Assembly (NCBI GenBank): GCA_963573385.1
Contig: CAUYLG010050999.1
Location: forward strand, 1 to 64,000
Length of the DNA: 64,000 nucleotides
Direction of reading: 5' to 3'
Source of the DNA: Cacajao melanocephalus
Lineage: Eukaryota > Chordata > Mammalia > Primates > Pitheciidae
This document shows, piece by piece, positions 26,043 to 39,829 of this stretch. The position numbers were made by a program, and so were the translations under genes. The notes under the pieces are model-generated. The model ran no database searches, was not told the DNA's origin, and saw only the letters and a program-made list of their open reading frames with translations. Each line of letters starts with the position of its first letter. Position 1 is the first letter of the stretch.

Positions 26043-27279
26043 AAAGAAATTAAGTTTTACTAACCTTTAATATATTGATTGGCAGTAGGACTTATACATA
26101 GTGTAAATAAATATACATATTCTGGGGCTGTTGTTTAAAAGCATTTTTATATATGGGGTATACAATAAAAAAGGCTGGGACCTCTAGGACAATAAATGAA
26201 ATGACTGATTATAGTTGAGAATTTTTTTAAAAATAACTCAATTATTACTTAATTTTCCACCTTTCATTTAGCAAGGAAAATATTATACTTATCATTCTAG
26301 TGTGTAGTTTCTATGAATCTGACTTTAGAGTTTGATTCAAAGAATATAAATATATCTTCTTTAAAAATAGTGCCTGAAATTAAATTTTACAGAATATTTT
26401 TAGTCTCTAAGGTATATTAAGATTTATGTTACAAAGTATTTTTTTAACACTTTGTATATTGTTAGAATTAATGCTATTAAATTATTATTCTGTGTTATGG
26501 AAGGCAGTCATCTCATAATTGAAAGAAAAGCTTTATTTTCCTGTTTTGCCTATACTTAAAAATGGGTATAGAATGCTAATCCATATAGGAAAATACCTAA
26601 TTTTTTTTCTTTATAGTGTCATGGAACAACACAATTTTTATTTTATAATGAACTTCTCAAAAATATGTTTTGCTGTTGTCCACTGACCCACCTTAGAAAT
26701 CAGCATCCTCCTGTCCATTAAGTTATTGCTTCTTGGATGGAATGTAATGAATATTAATAGCCTAACTCAGAAGAGAAGGAGGTAATTTATTATAGTTCTG
26801 TGCATTTCCATTTTTATGTGTTATCTGTTTTCCTTTTGCTTTATGTGCCATACATCTTTTGTTTCACATTAATAATGTCTTTTTTAGTTTTTACTATGCA
26901 TTTTTAATAAAAGATGCCTTCATATTTTGATCCCTGCTGATTAAGATATGCAGTCATGTAAATTGAGTGTAAATTTAAAGGAAGGAATGGTTTCTAATCA
27001 AATGTTTGTAATAACCATTTCTCTTGTGGTATGGTAATAGTATTTCATTTCTTAAATTCATCAGATGTGACCTCGAACGTTTTGTAAGAGTTTGTTCTTA
27101 GTCATTGCAGCCATAAAATTTCAGTAAACTTCTGAAAAGTACTTTCAGATATTCAGTTCTGACTGTCATAATGATGAACTGTTAAGAAAGGTGATCCCAT
27201 TTAACTTCCCAGACTCCCCTTCACTCTGCAGTCATATGCTGTTGGCTCTTTTTGATTACTACATGCAAAATAGCAATAA

Positions 27280-27510
27280 TAATAGCTAACACTTCTAGTG
27301 TGCTTATTATCTCACTAATTATTTAGGTGAACTCAGTTCTCACAACTCTCTGGAGATAGGACTATAATTAACTCCATTTTACAGATGAAGAAACTAAGTC
27401 ACAGAAAGATTGGAGTTATTGGAGGTCACATAGTAAGAAGGTGGGAAAGCTGGAATTTTGACCCAGGTGGTTGGATTCTCAAATTTATGCTCTTAACCAC
27501 TATGCACCCT
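27280..27510 (-). repeat. MIR
   Basis: aactccattttacagatgaa, gtcacatagtaagaaggtgg, ttttgacccaggtggttgga and gctcttaaccactatgc are the MIR core in reverse. Confidence 0.85.
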
Positions 27511-27929
27511 TGCCATGGTGAGGCTTCTCTTACATGTCTCAGCACCCTCCCTCTTGGCTGTTCTAGGACGTGGGCCAACTTTCTCTCAGTTTACTTTATT
27601 CCTCCAAACACTTCATTGCCAAAACTTCTCCTGCTCTTCTTTTTCTTGTTCCAATCTCTAACGGCTTTTTTGTCTCTGCAAGGATAGATGGAAATTAAAG
27701 TGTTTAACAGTTGAGGAAGACATGTACAGATATGCTTAAAACAACCTACCATGTTGAGATGCTGAATATGTTTTTGTTGAATGTTGAACCAAACATGCAA
27801 ATAGTAAAGTTTCTAGAAATGAAAAAGGAGATCACTTTCATTTTCTCTTTTTTCTTTTGACTTTGTATTTTTCTTATATAGTTTTAGTGTTTCTTTTCTG
27901 ATAGTCAAGTTAATTCACTTATTTAGCAC

Positions 27930-28460
27930 AAATTAATGAGTGCCTGCCATATGTTTCTTGAACCATGGATGAAATAGTGGGGAAAAAAAGGTTCCTTACA
28001 TTCCAGTCTGAGCTCCTCATAGAGCTTACTTACATTATAGACATTAATCAACTAGTCACACAAATAGATAATTATAAATTGTTAGACATGCTGTGATAGG
28101 AAAAAGCAGAGAATCGGTTGGTATGAGAAGAAGGTAATGGAAGATTTTTTTAAGGAAGTGACATTTGACTTGAGAATGAAGGATGAGAAGTTTGGAAATG
28201 GAGGTCAGGAGTATATTCCTGAGAGAGGGGCCAGCTCGTGCAAATGCTTTGAGAGAGAAGACGCCTTAAGATACTGAAAGGAAACCATATTTGAAAACTT
28301 GCATTGAGGCCACTGTCTTTGGCATGGAGGAAACCATGTGAGCTTGGTTTCAGATGGGACTGGTGAGGTGACCAGAGCCTTGTGGGAGATACTGAAGATT
28401 GAACTTTCACTTAAGGGCAATAGGAATTCAGGGAAGGAATTTAAGCAGGGGAGTGACGTG
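27930..28460 (-). repeat. L2 LINE fragment
   Basis: aatgagtgcctgccatatgt, ttccttacattccagtctga, tgacatttgacttgagaatg and aagcaggggagtgacgtgg follow the L2 3' half in reverse order. Confidence 0.75.
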
Positions 28461-28816
28461 GACAAACTGGGAATCCAGAAGGCTCACACACTCAGGCTGC
28501 TCTGTGGAAAACATTCTGAATGGGGGCAAGAGTGAGCATAGGGAATTCGCAATAGCTAAATAAGGAATTTCTGTGTCACTCATAGATAGTAAATCCAATG
28601 CCAAGCCCTTATTCAAGTCTTAAAATCTATAATTTTATATGATCAAAAGGAATACATCAGAAATATCCAGGTATTACTGTGTTAATAGTAGTTTTTCTCT
28701 TGAACATGTCACAAAGCAGTATATCCTGAGAAAAAAACAAGACACGAAAGAAAACTGAAGCATATAATTAAGACAGAATGGACTAGACTCTTGGTAATTA
28801 AAGAGTACTATTTTTA

Positions 28817-29119
28817 GGCCAAGCATGGTGGCTCACGCCTGTAATCCTAGCACTTTGATTTTGGGAGGCCTGGGTGGGAGGATCGCTTGAGGCCAGGCGT
28901 TTGAGACCAATCCAGCCTGGATAACATACCGAGACCCTATCTCTACAAAATATTCAAAAATTCACTGAGTGCGGTAGCGTGTGCTGTAGTTCCAGCTATT
29001 GGGAAAGCTGAGACAGGAGGATCGCTTGAGCCCAGAAGTTTGAGATTACAGTGATTGAGCCACTGCACTCTACCCTGAGTGGCAGAGCAAGACTAGTGAA
29101 AAAAAAATAAAAAGAAAAG
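28817..29119 (+). repeat. AluJ-like
   Basis: ggccaagcatggtggctcac to gagcaagactagtg and an A-rich tail. The left arm carries a short duplication (tttgattttggg). Confidence 0.9.
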
Positions 29120-29129
29120 TAATATCTTA

Positions 29130-29295
29130 AAATTTCAAATTGGAAAGCTGTGCATCAAAGTACATCCAATGGCTATCTTTGGATGATAGATTTACGAACA
29201 GTTTTTACTTTCCTCATACTTTTTGTATTTTGTGGGGGAAAATTTTATATTAATCATAAATTATGTTTATGATAAAATGAAGTTATTTTTATTAG
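29130..29295 (+). mobile_element. L1 3' end fragment
   Basis: acagtttttactttcctcat and tactttttgtattttgtggg, followed by aatcataaattatg and an A-rich end, resemble an L1M 3' terminus. Confidence 0.5.
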
Positions 29296-30879
29296 GGGAA
29301 AATACATCATATAACCTTTTCCTTATGTGTATAGTAACCCTTTAAACTTACCTGTTTTTTAAACTTTAAGATATTCCTAAATTAGAAGATAACGTATGCA
29401 CAGCAGATTTAAGGGTTTATAAACTCGCTAAAGTGAAATGCAGTCATGGTTGAAATTCTTCTGAACTGTGAAAGGATTCATTTTTAGCTTTGAAAATGAT
29501 TTAATGTTCAATAAAAACTTTTTTTTCTGAAGAGTTGGATGTTGAAAACAATGAAAGAACATGTGTAGGTTGTTGAAATAATGCCTGTTTAGAATATTCT
29601 GTGCCATCTACTAATGGAGTCATTAAAGAATGAGCTGAAATGGAGAGCCACATGTGCAAAGCGATGGCTTCATGGCTGAAACTGTGGAAAATGTAAATGT
29701 CACATCTATAATGAATCCATGTATCTTCTACAAGTGCCTTAAGTCAAGGAAAGTGAGAGTTAAAAAGCAAGGTTCTTTTTGGAAATTGTATATGATGTCT
29801 TGTATATCAAAGTCTGATGGCAGCAGCTCACTATATATTTTATGTATTATAACAGCAGCAGATATTTCAGACACATCAGAAGAAGGTACTCTTGATTCAG
29901 TGTCTGGCATATAATAAAAAAGTGGGGGAGAAATTTCTGCAGTCTCTAATAAGCAGTATATCAATGAGTACTGTCAGATTCTGTAGAAAAGTCCACAGCA
30001 TGATTTATTACATTAATTACAGTCATATGGGTTTCATGCTGGTAAGCCTGCAAATGCAGCTACATTCTAAAGTTGATTTAAGAATATATTTTGGCTGAGA
30101 CAAAAGTGCTTCTTATTGTGATTAATACAGTACGGTATTTATTCTCTTGTTCTACTCTTCTTTCATCTTGGCTATAGTACAGAATGCTTAATTTTTCTCT
30201 GTGACTTAGAACTGGAATTCACTTTTAGTTTTGAGGTGCTTCACCCAGTTTTTATCCACACCTGTCGTCTGGTCTCCCTTTTTGCCTTTTTGTGTCTTCG
30301 TAGGTTCACCTAATGTTGCATCTCCTCCACGTGTGAAGCCTGTTTGAATTCATACCCTTCTAGCACAGCAGGGCTGTCCTCAAGGTTATTAGGTCATACC
30401 TGCAACACTGTGTCTCTTTTTGAGGGAAAGGAACCATTGAGGAAGAATTTCATTTTCTTAATTTAATTCAAAAAAGCAGCATTTTTAAAGGGGAGCATTC
30501 TATGATTCTACCCTTGTTTAGAACTGTACTGAATTCATACAGTCACATAGTGTTTCTTCTTACAGTGACACAATTAGCTTATAAAATCACAGAATTTTCA
30601 GTTTTATGGAATAGAAGGTCTCCTAAAAGCTGTTTAGTTATAGATATTAACTCTGATTGTTTAGAATGTTCTGTCCATGACAGGATACTCTTTTATGTTA
30701 AATACATGAATGCCTGACTTCAGTAGCCTTTGTAGAATCTAGCTTGGAATAATTAACAAATATGTGCCACAAATTAAAGTAGCAATAGAGGAAGAGCCTG
30801 GGCTAGGTAGGAAGACTTTGATTTCATGGGTTGGAACACATTTTTGAAGCAGCAATATGTTTAAAGGGTTGAACTAGAT

Positions 30880-31115
30880 GACTTATATGTCCAACACTGA
30901 GCTAAGTGGTTTACTTTCCTATTGTATTTGATTTTCATACAACTCTTAAGACATAGGTACAGTTTATACCCATTTTACAATGGAAGAAACCAAGGCTAAG
31001 GTTACAGAACTTTCACAGATACACATAGCTTGTTAAGTGGCAGAGCTGGGAGTTGAACCCAGGAATTCTTGTTGGGAGAACTGGAGCCTTTAACCATTGG
31101 CTATGCTACCTATAT
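30880..31115 (-). repeat. MIR
   Basis: aacactgagctaagtggttt, cccattttacaatggaagaa, gcagagctgggagttgaacc and ttaaccattggctatgctac. Near full-length core in reverse. Confidence 0.87.
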
Positions 31116-31479
31116 CAGTTACTCTGAAAGGGGTCAGATAACTATTGGAAAATGGTCTTTGGCCATTAGGTAGACAGTTTTGAAGTAAGTTAAGAAAGAA
31201 AATTTCTGAATCTAATGGGTTTCAAAAAGAAATAATTATTTAACTCTTTATTTTGTCTAATAATAGGAGCAGTGAGACCGGCATGATTTTTTATAGTATT
31301 TTTCACTGAACAAAAATCACTTAAATAAACATTATTCAGCAACTGTTCTGCCTGGAAAGTAAAAACTTTCAGGCCAGAAAATCTGCTATTCCAGCAGTGT
31401 GGCTAAAGCTTATTTGAAAGGAGGAGTCATTTTCTAGATCTTTTGGGGAACTGTGTCGCAAAGAGTGTCTTAGCAGACC

Positions 31480-31560
31480 ACACTGATATTAGAACCATTT
31501 GGGGACTTGGTAAAAATGCAGACTCCTGCATCGTTTGGCCATAATTGATTCCCTGTTCTG
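31480..31560 (+). repeat. Possible MER5-type fragment
   Basis: atattagaaccatttgggga and ggtaaaaatgcagactcctg resemble the left part of MER5-like elements. Weak. Confidence 0.35.
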
Positions 31561-32964
31561 AGGATGTGCAAGGTCAGTGCCTGGTCCTCTGTATACATGT
31601 GATGTCTCACCCCCACCTTCCAACACACACAGCACCTGATTTAATGAATATATGAAGACCACAGTTGATACAGATGAGAAAGCGGAGGAAGCTTTTTCCC
31701 TGTTCTTTAGGAACCTGTGTTGGTTTAATAAGTACTGGTAAATTTTGTGTTCTATTTCTGTTTTCTAAATTTGTATTAAGGAGAAAATTCCTTAGAGGCT
31801 ATAGAGTGACATAGCATACATCCAAGAGAAATGCACAGATGACTCATGTTTGTTTAAGTGATTCTACTTCAGTGAAAAATACCTTCAAAAATCATACTGG
31901 GCTAACATACTATCATTCGAAATTTTAAAGCTCCTGAATGTGTATGTAAGAAATGTGTTTCATTTCTACTATTGGAAAAGACTAACCAAGCATAAAAATA
32001 ATTTGCTGGTCAGATAGCTATAGTAGCATATAAATGGGGCTTCAGTTAGTGATGTTAACTATCCTAGAAAACAGTGTTTGTTTTAAAGTTCTTGGAGAAA
32101 GCATAGTGTACAAGGAGTTGGGTGTTTAAAAAAGAAAGAAGGTACTGACTTTTTAACACATTTTATGGTAGTTACAAGGTTTTTACAATTAATTTTCCAC
32201 TTCTAAAGTAAATATAGCTCACTGGTTTTTTCCCAATAAATTGCAGGTATTAGGAGCTATTGGCATAACATTTTCAAACAGGAAACATGAATGTTGGCAA
32301 ATGTGATTTTTGTAACCACTAACAAATAAAATTGAGGTTGGCTTATTTCTTGCAATCACTAACCAGGGATCATATTTTTTAAAATACGAAGATCGTTTCC
32401 CTGAACATGGAAGAAGTCATAAGAAAATTTGATTTCTTTCACATGAATGCATCTATGCAAGAGGCTAGTATAGTACCTAATAGACAACACTGTAATATCA
32501 GCATAATCTGTCTTTAAAGGGCGGTTGGAGGGAGAGTAGGGGAGCTATCCGTTGGTTTTACAGGTACATTCATTCTTTTATGGACTTTTGTTGAAGTTTT
32601 ATTTGTTTTCTTCCTTATCTTGTTAGTAAGATAAAGATATTGTCTTGTAATAATTTGTGTGATGGCTGACAGTCCTTATTTCCTAAGGATCTATCCCTGG
32701 GAAAAGTTCCGATAGCCTCATAAGTCATTTAAATACCATTAGTATAGATGTCCACACCACCTTCCCTGACTCTCTGAAGGGTCCTAACAAAGTATAAGGT
32801 GATTATGGAATTCGGATTGTGAGTCTCAACATTTGATTTTATGCCGCTCACTTTTGTTTTTAATGCTTTCTAAATACAGTCAGTATGGTTGGTTTGAAGT
32901 GGGTAAGTGAAGTGAAGCTGTAAATACACGGAGTTATCTCAGTAACCTCCCTTTCTGCTTTGGT

Positions 32965-33125
32965 GTTAATTCAGTCAATAAACACTTGCTGAATGCTACT
33001 ACTTTTTTCAAGTGCTTTCCTAGACCCTGGGAATAGAGCAGTGAAGCCTCAGCTCTTTTGGAGCTCATGGTCCGTTGGGGAGAGACAGACACAAAACAAG
33101 TAAACAAATAGTTGTATGGAAGAAC
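32965..33125 (-). repeat. L2 LINE 3' end
   Basis: attcagtcaataaacacttg, cctagaccctgggaatagag, ttttggagctcatggtccgt and caagtaaacaaatag. Confidence 0.75.
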
Positions 33126-33344
33126 ATAACAGCAAAGGAAGAATAAGGGATTTTAGAGGTAGAGAAATGGGTGTTGATTTATTTTTTTTAAAAATCACCT
33201 TATTCAAGTGTTTGGCATTTGGAGGTTCTTTGCATTTAACATATACAGGCTCTTTTCCTTGCGTATGTATTGATATTACTATAAAAACATTCCATGTGGC
33301 TATCCCATTGTTCTAGCTTTATTCCCTACCCCAAAATCAGAATT

Positions 33345-33760
33345 GGTGTCTTACAGTCTGTGAGCACAAGCCAGACTCATTCCCATCTCTTTCCCTTTGC
33401 GTGTGCAGCTTTTTCCTAAGATGCCCTATCCTACTGCCCTTTCTAAACAAATGATACTCATCCTTTAAAACCAACCCACGTCCCACCCAGTTCCGCCACA
33501 GATTAGAGCTCCCACACAGCTCATGCTCTATTTGACTTCTGTCTCTTTGCTCTCCCTCCTTCTGAATAGGGCCTAGAGCCACACCATAAACTCAGTGCCT
33601 AATTGCACAGTGCCATCTATGGTCTTTTTAATTTGTTTTATGTGTATTAGTCATCTACCTATGATGTAATCTCTAACCATCAGGGACTTGCCTTTGACTA
33701 CATCCCACAGGTCTTCTTGAAATGCCAGGGGGGCACAGTGGGTACTCACAAATGTGGATT
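33345..33760 (+). repeat. Possible L2-like LINE fragment
   Basis: Order of a C/T-rich exon-like stretch followed by accatcagggacttgccttt and cagtgggtactcacaaatgt resembles an L2 3' end. Highly diverged. Confidence 0.35.
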
Positions 33761-34191
33761 AAATATTAATCTCAACTGCAGCTTCATAAATATAAATCTG
33801 CTCACCAGATTTCTTTATACTTTTCAAATTTAAAATACATTCTTATTTAATAAGCTCTTGGACTTATCATTCACTGGTATATAAAGAGAATTCAGACATC
33901 ATGTCTTTTCTCTGTCAAGTGAAAAATGAGACAAAATAGTCTTCTCTTAAATGAAAATAATAAAGGAGAAGTTTAAACATCAGGAAATGTTTCTTATTGC
34001 TTCAGATGTATTGCTTTAATAAAATCACAAAGGAATGTGATCGCCAAGTTTGTTTTTATTTTAAATTGGGTACTGTAGCAATAGAAGCAAATGGATCTGA
34101 ATTTAAATCTAACATAAATCTCCCCAAATTAAATGAGAACATAAGATACTGCACTAATTATGTGTTTTTCCATGCCATCTTCTAACAAGAG

Positions 34192-34290
34192 AGGAAATAA
34201 TTAGATTAATGGGGCATGGAGGCTATGTAAATAAGTACAGAAAAGCTGTCTGTATAAAAACTTAACTCAGGCTATCAGGAAGCGTTCCTG
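34192..34290 (+). repeat. Unclassified direct repeat, copy A
   Basis: Shares ggctatgtaaataag, gaaaagctgtctgtat and a following aagcgttcct with copy B at 34822. Family not recognised. Confidence 0.45.
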
Positions 34291-34821
34291 AGCCAGTGCT
34301 GAGGCTCTTCCTGAGACCTTTCTCCAGGTTGCAAATCTCTTGGAAATTATTCACCTAAAACTTTTCAATCCGTTGGCTACATTTACTGAAGGCTCATTTC
34401 ACTGTGCTGGATTTTATGGGATGGCTTCTCCTTTACAGAGGCTTTGAATAAGTTTAAGTTTAACCTTTCATTCAAAGAACTAAGGTCACCCATACCTTCT
34501 TCAAAGAGAATTTATATACCCTTCCTATTTATGAGCAAAACCAAACTATTGATGCAGTGACAGCAAGGACAGCTAAAATAGTGGTCTAGCAGGCTATAAC
34601 AGATAGGTAGAAGGGAGCTAATGGAAATGCAAGTTTTGGAGGAAAGACATTTTTAAAATGCATTCTTAAAAACCGTGCATGTCCAGAAGTTCTCCCCTTC
34701 CTATCATACTCAAGTGAAAGCTTGGGCTGTTCATCCTTTGAAATATATGTGGTGGATCTGTGCATTTAAAATTCAGAACATACACTGAGTACTCTGGATT
34801 CACAGACGACAAAGACATGAA

Positions 34822-34940
34822 AAATAATTGACTTAACAGGGCGCGGACGCTATATAAATATATAGAGAGAGAATGAGAGAGAGAAAAGCTGTCTGCTTTA
34901 AAACTTTGCTAAAGCTGTCTCTAAGCATTCCTTTCTCCTG
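34822..34940 (+). repeat. Unclassified direct repeat, copy B, with (GA)n insertion
   Basis: acgctatataaatatata, then gagagagaatgagagagag, gaaaagctgtctgctt and aagcattccttt. Same order as copy A, ~630 bases downstream. Confidence 0.45.
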
Positions 34941-35384
34941 GAGGAGGTCACAACCTGACGGAGAGGTGTGAGATGGAATGAAATAAATATGTAGGACAGT
35001 GTGAATTTAATCAGCTGCTGTCTCCTGGGTTCTTTAAGATTTAGATAAGATTAGCTTAAATCTCTCTTCTACAGTTTTTACCAGCTATGATTGTTTGCGG
35101 AGGCTAAGGATGGGTCGGGGAAAAGTGAAGTGGTGGTTGACTTGGATGTTCTCTTGTTCCCTCTGCGTCTGACCTCCCGCTTCCTCTGAAGTAATTGAGG
35201 TTATGGATCATTTCTTTTTCTGAGAATATTTCATACCAGGTCATCCAGACATCAGCCCAGCCCCTGCCCTTCCTACTTACACAAGGCTGAGTTTATTGAA
35301 GATTTTCTTAATATGGGAGGAAATGAGTAGGTTTATATCATAATAGCAGTGAAAATCTGACCATGTACTTTTCTGACCAACTAG

Positions 35385-35905
35385 TTTTCTTTGGATAAAA
35401 CACAAGGCCCTAAGGCCTACAAGGCCCTGCATGATCTGGCCCCGGTGTGGGCTTTCAAAACCTCTCCTAACACCCTTCTTGCTCTTAGTCACTTCACTCC
35501 AGGCATAGGGATACTCTTTCAGTTTCTTAAATTTTGTTTCCATTGCAGGAACTTCTCATGTGCTGTTGCCTCTACTGTTCTTCCTTCTGCTCTTTGCATG
35601 ACTGGCTTCTCATTTTTAGGTCTTAACTAAAAAATATTTTTAGAGAGTGCTTCCTAGAACATCCATCCTTAAGTGGGTCACTTATCCTCTCTGATAACAC
35701 CCATTATTTTTCTTCATAGCACTTGTGCCAATTTGTCCAAGGTTTACTTATTTTTATTCTTGTCTGTTTTCTGCCACTAGATGGTAAATTCCACAAAAGC
35801 AAGGACTGTTTGCCTTATATGCATCCCTGTAGACCCAGCCTACTTAATTCCTGACATGTATCAGTTAGTCAGTGTGCTTGGATGAATGAGTGAGGTAGCT
35901 TAGCA
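35385..35905 (+). repeat. L2 LINE 3' part
   Basis: aaggccctgcatgatctggc, acttctcatgtgctgttgcc, ttcttcatagcacttgtgcc, actagatggtaaattccaca and gcaaggactgtttgcctt. A clear L2 3' end. Confidence 0.85.
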
Positions 35906-36845
35906 GGACCTGATTGATTAGGTGTAGAAGAAAGGGAGAGCAGGTATCAAGGATGGTGCACAGGTTTCAGGTGTCAGCACCTGGGTAGGTGGATGGGCAG
36001 GTCTGTGGGGACAGATCCTAAGTTACATCTTAAGTTTGGATACAGATGTTGATTAGGCTTTTGGGTGCATAGTTTCATGGGAGCTATAAGAAACATTCTG
36101 CTGCCTGCTTATTAAAATTTCATTTCTAATTGTTAAATAAATACCTGGTCTGCTTAGAAAAAAATAATTTGTACTTGCATATTTTTAGTTGCCATTCAGT
36201 TTTCTAGGCCTTTGGGATTTTATCCATATCCATTTAAAAATTTGTTATTAATCACAACTCATTGCATATATTTTTGCCCATCTCATTGCATATATTTTTC
36301 GTTAGTAACAGTGACTCATTCAGTTCACCTGCTAAACCATGTACATACTTCAGAAAATTAAGTCATTTTTACAGTATATCTTTTGTGTTGTGAAAATGTT
36401 TTTATCAGCATTAAACAACAGTTATTTAGAGCCCAAGTTATATTCCTTACCATGTACATTCAAAGAAAATTTCAATAAAGTTTAACTATTGAGTTACTGA
36501 TGAACACCTGTATCTTCAGGATTAAAACCCTTCTTTATAGATCAGAAAGTATTGTGATCAGAAAGTATTCAACAGACATTTATGGGATCCTTGTAAAAGC
36601 CAAAGCACCAAGTTAGGGACTAGAAGTTACAGCAATCTCATTCAAATGCAAAGAACTGGATCAGAATTCTGGCTTTGAGAACACAGAATAAAGATATTTC
36701 AGCCACTTCTCTTGGAAATCATTTCACAAACATTTTCTTAAATGAAACTAGAAGAATTCTGTAACCCAGGACCATAGTATATAAAGAAGAGCTGCTGAAT
36801 GCAGTGATGAGGCTGGAATTTGCATATGATCTCAAGAGACATAGG

Positions 36846-37108
36846 GGCTGGGCACGGTGGCTCATGCCTGTAATCCCAACACTTTGGGAGGCTGAGGAGG
36901 GCAGATCACCTGCAGTCAAGAGTTTGAGACTAGCCTGGCCAACATGGTGAAACCCTGTTTCTACTAAAAATACAAAAATTCGCCAATTGTGGTGGCACAT
37001 GTCTGTAGTCCCAGCTACTCAGGATGCTGAGGTGGGAGAATTACTTGAACCCAGGATTGCACCACTGCGCTCCAGCCTTAATGACACAGTAAAACTCTGT
37101 CTCAAAAG
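36846..37108 (+). repeat. Alu with a ~30-base right-arm deletion
   Basis: ggctgggcacggtggctcat to ctctgtctcaaaag. cttgaacccagg is joined directly to attgcaccactgcgctccag, so the segment from gaggcagagg to gagccgag is missing. Confidence 0.9.
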
Positions 37109-37164
37109 AGGGTTGGGGGAGAGACACAGAAACAGAGACGTGGGAATGTAGATCTGAGATGGAA

Positions 37165-37183
37165 GTGAGAGAGAGAGAGAGAC
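37165..37183. repeat. (GA)n simple repeat
   Basis: gtgagagagagagagagacc. Confidence 0.6.
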
Positions 37184-38242
37184 CTCAGTTTTCCACTGAG
37201 GTGGTCCATGCTCAGTGATAAAATAAAAATTCACTTTTGAAGAACTGCTATGGGGAACTTAGGTTAGCGGTGAGACCTTCCCTGCACTCCGTTTGTCACC
37301 AGAGAGTAGCATAGGAGGCAGAGCTGAGTAAAGAGACACCTAGACTTGTTGTCTTTGAGAGAAGTGATCTGTTGGTGAGACAAGGCAGTGGGGAGTTAAT
37401 TGAATTTATGGCTTGAATGCGCCAGTTCAGATGGTGCAGTTCATCTCTGTACCAGAAAAAAAAGACTGATGTACAATGAGACATTTCCTAGTAAAGTTAT
37501 TACCCCTCATAGATAAAGAGATAATCACTTAGATATCCAAGACAAAAAAAAAAAGGCAATCTAGAGACCTATAAGGCAGGAAGATAATGCCAACTATTGG
37601 CTTTTCTAAGACAATATTGAGTTCTAAAAGACAGCTGAACAATGCCACTAATGTTTGGGGTTGGGGGAGAATGAGCATGAGTTAAGAATTTTGAACCTAA
37701 TCAAACTGTTGTTCAGTTTACAAAGCAATAAAAGTCTAGATATTCTCAAGAATTCAAGACCTCAGGAAAACAGTTTTCATAAATACTTTTTGGATAAGCT
37801 ATTAGAGAACAAACTTAGCCAACTGAGAGATGGAGACTGGCAAAGCACTTTGGTAATCCATTTAATTGCGACTGAGACCAAATATGGGAATTATGGTTAA
37901 AAACTATTTTAAATTATTTCTAGATATTTATGGTAATTATTTTAAACCATGACAATATAGAAATGTTTAATTGTTAAAAGTTGGGAGGGTAGTAAGTGGA
38001 GAATAGTATAAAACAAGATTCAAAAGATATTTCTTAAAGCTAATAATTCAACTAATAGAGTTTATAAACATTTGTTGGTATATAGGTACATTAGAAGAAC
38101 TAAATAATAGAATTGAAAGCTAACAATTACATAGACCAAGAAAAATAATGTAATAGAAAATGATTACTTAGAGATGGAAAAGGAAGCCTATAGTATATTA
38201 ATTTTGACCTTTTTTGTAGTGGAGTATAAAAATAGAGAATTT

Positions 38243-38469
38243 GACTGGGTGTGATGGTGCTCACCTGTAATCCCAGCACTTTGGGAGGCCAAGGCGGGTG
38301 GATCACTTGAGCTCAGGAGTTTGAGACCACCCTAGGCAACATGGCAAAACCGCTATCTCTACCAAAAACCAGGCGTGGTGGCACATGCCTGTGGTCCCAG
38401 CTACTTGGGAGGCTGAGGTGGGAGGATGGCTTGAGCCCTGGAGGTAGAGGTTGCAGTGAGCCGAGATCG
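38243..38469 (+). repeat. Alu truncated in its right arm
   Basis: gactgggtgtgatggtgctc to ggttgcagtgagccgagatcg, then a jump to another Alu-like arm. The middle A-rich linker is shortened (accaaaaaccaggcgtgg). Confidence 0.88.
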
Positions 38470-38600
38470 AGAGGATTTAAGCTGGGTGGGGCACATGCTC
38501 CTATAGTCCCACCTACTCAGGAGGCTGAGACAGGAAGATTGCTTGAGCACAGGAGTTCAAGGCCAGCTTAGGCAATGTAGCAAGAGCCGCATCCTCCTCC
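38470..38600 (+). repeat. Extra Alu arm joined to the preceding Alu
   Basis: gctgggtggggcacatgctc, cacctactcaggaggctgag and ttcaaggccagcttaggcaa. An additional monomer-like arm makes a three-armed compound. Confidence 0.7.
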
Positions 38601-39306
38601 GAAAAAAGAGAAGAAAGAGGATTTTTGATGTGCTGCAAAGTTATAACAACTGTGATAACACTAGAAAAATTTACAGAAGAACATAAACTGGAAAAAGTTT
38701 CTTTACCCCAAAAGGAGATACTGAAATAGATAGTCCCTTTCCAGCCTTTGGCTGTTGTTTTCCTGCCTGAAATGAAGCCAGCAGGAGGAGGAGGAGGATT
38801 CGGCCAGCAGAATGAGGAGCTGAGCAAGATCTCTGAGGCAACAATGAAAACAGAGAGCTTGACATATATTCACATATATCTCATGTATATTCATATAATC
38901 ACAATATAACTATAAACTCGGTAGAGACTCTCAGATTGGATTGCAAACCAAAACCCAACTATATGGTGTGCAGGTAACTGCTGTCAAATGATATATGCAT
39001 TTCTGAAAACAGTTGGCACGCCAGAAAATAACAGAGCTATGGGACAGACTACTCAAAGTCTAGGTAACATTATAATCAGATAACTAACAAAGCTAATTCT
39101 AATAAAATACTAGTATTGTTTAAAGGACATGATAAATTTTTAATACATAAGCATAAGTTGCAGTAAATATAGGAATTTACTGTAAAAAATTTTAAGGTGG
39201 AGTTATGTGACTAGAAAAGGATGTAAGGAAAATTTAAACTTGAATTATAGAGGCAAGTGCAAAATGCACAAAGATTGGGAAACTCTCTCTATATATGTAA
39301 TTTTTG

Positions 39307-39593
<287 letters not shown>

Positions 39594-39829
39594 CAGAAAA
39601 CCCATATCTTAAATGACCAAATTGAGCCAAGGAGAAGAAAAGTGGAGAGAATGGACATCTTGCCTAATACCCTATTCTTCCACAGTGTGTTACCTTCTGC
39701 TGTGTTGGAACACTGGTGAAAAAATCTCAGTAAAATGTCCAAAGTAGAAAATAGTTGGAATAATATTTCAGAACATGAGGAAGCAAAATTAGACATTTTT
39801 AACAAAATTAGGAAATAAAATGAACCTAC

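Noticed and set aside
29529..29888. Possible cassette exon in the long intron (T-rich tract with ctgaag, later gaagaag|gtactc)
   Set aside because: No continuous frame in the required phase and no protein-like sequence; splice-like motifs alone are common in 41 kb.
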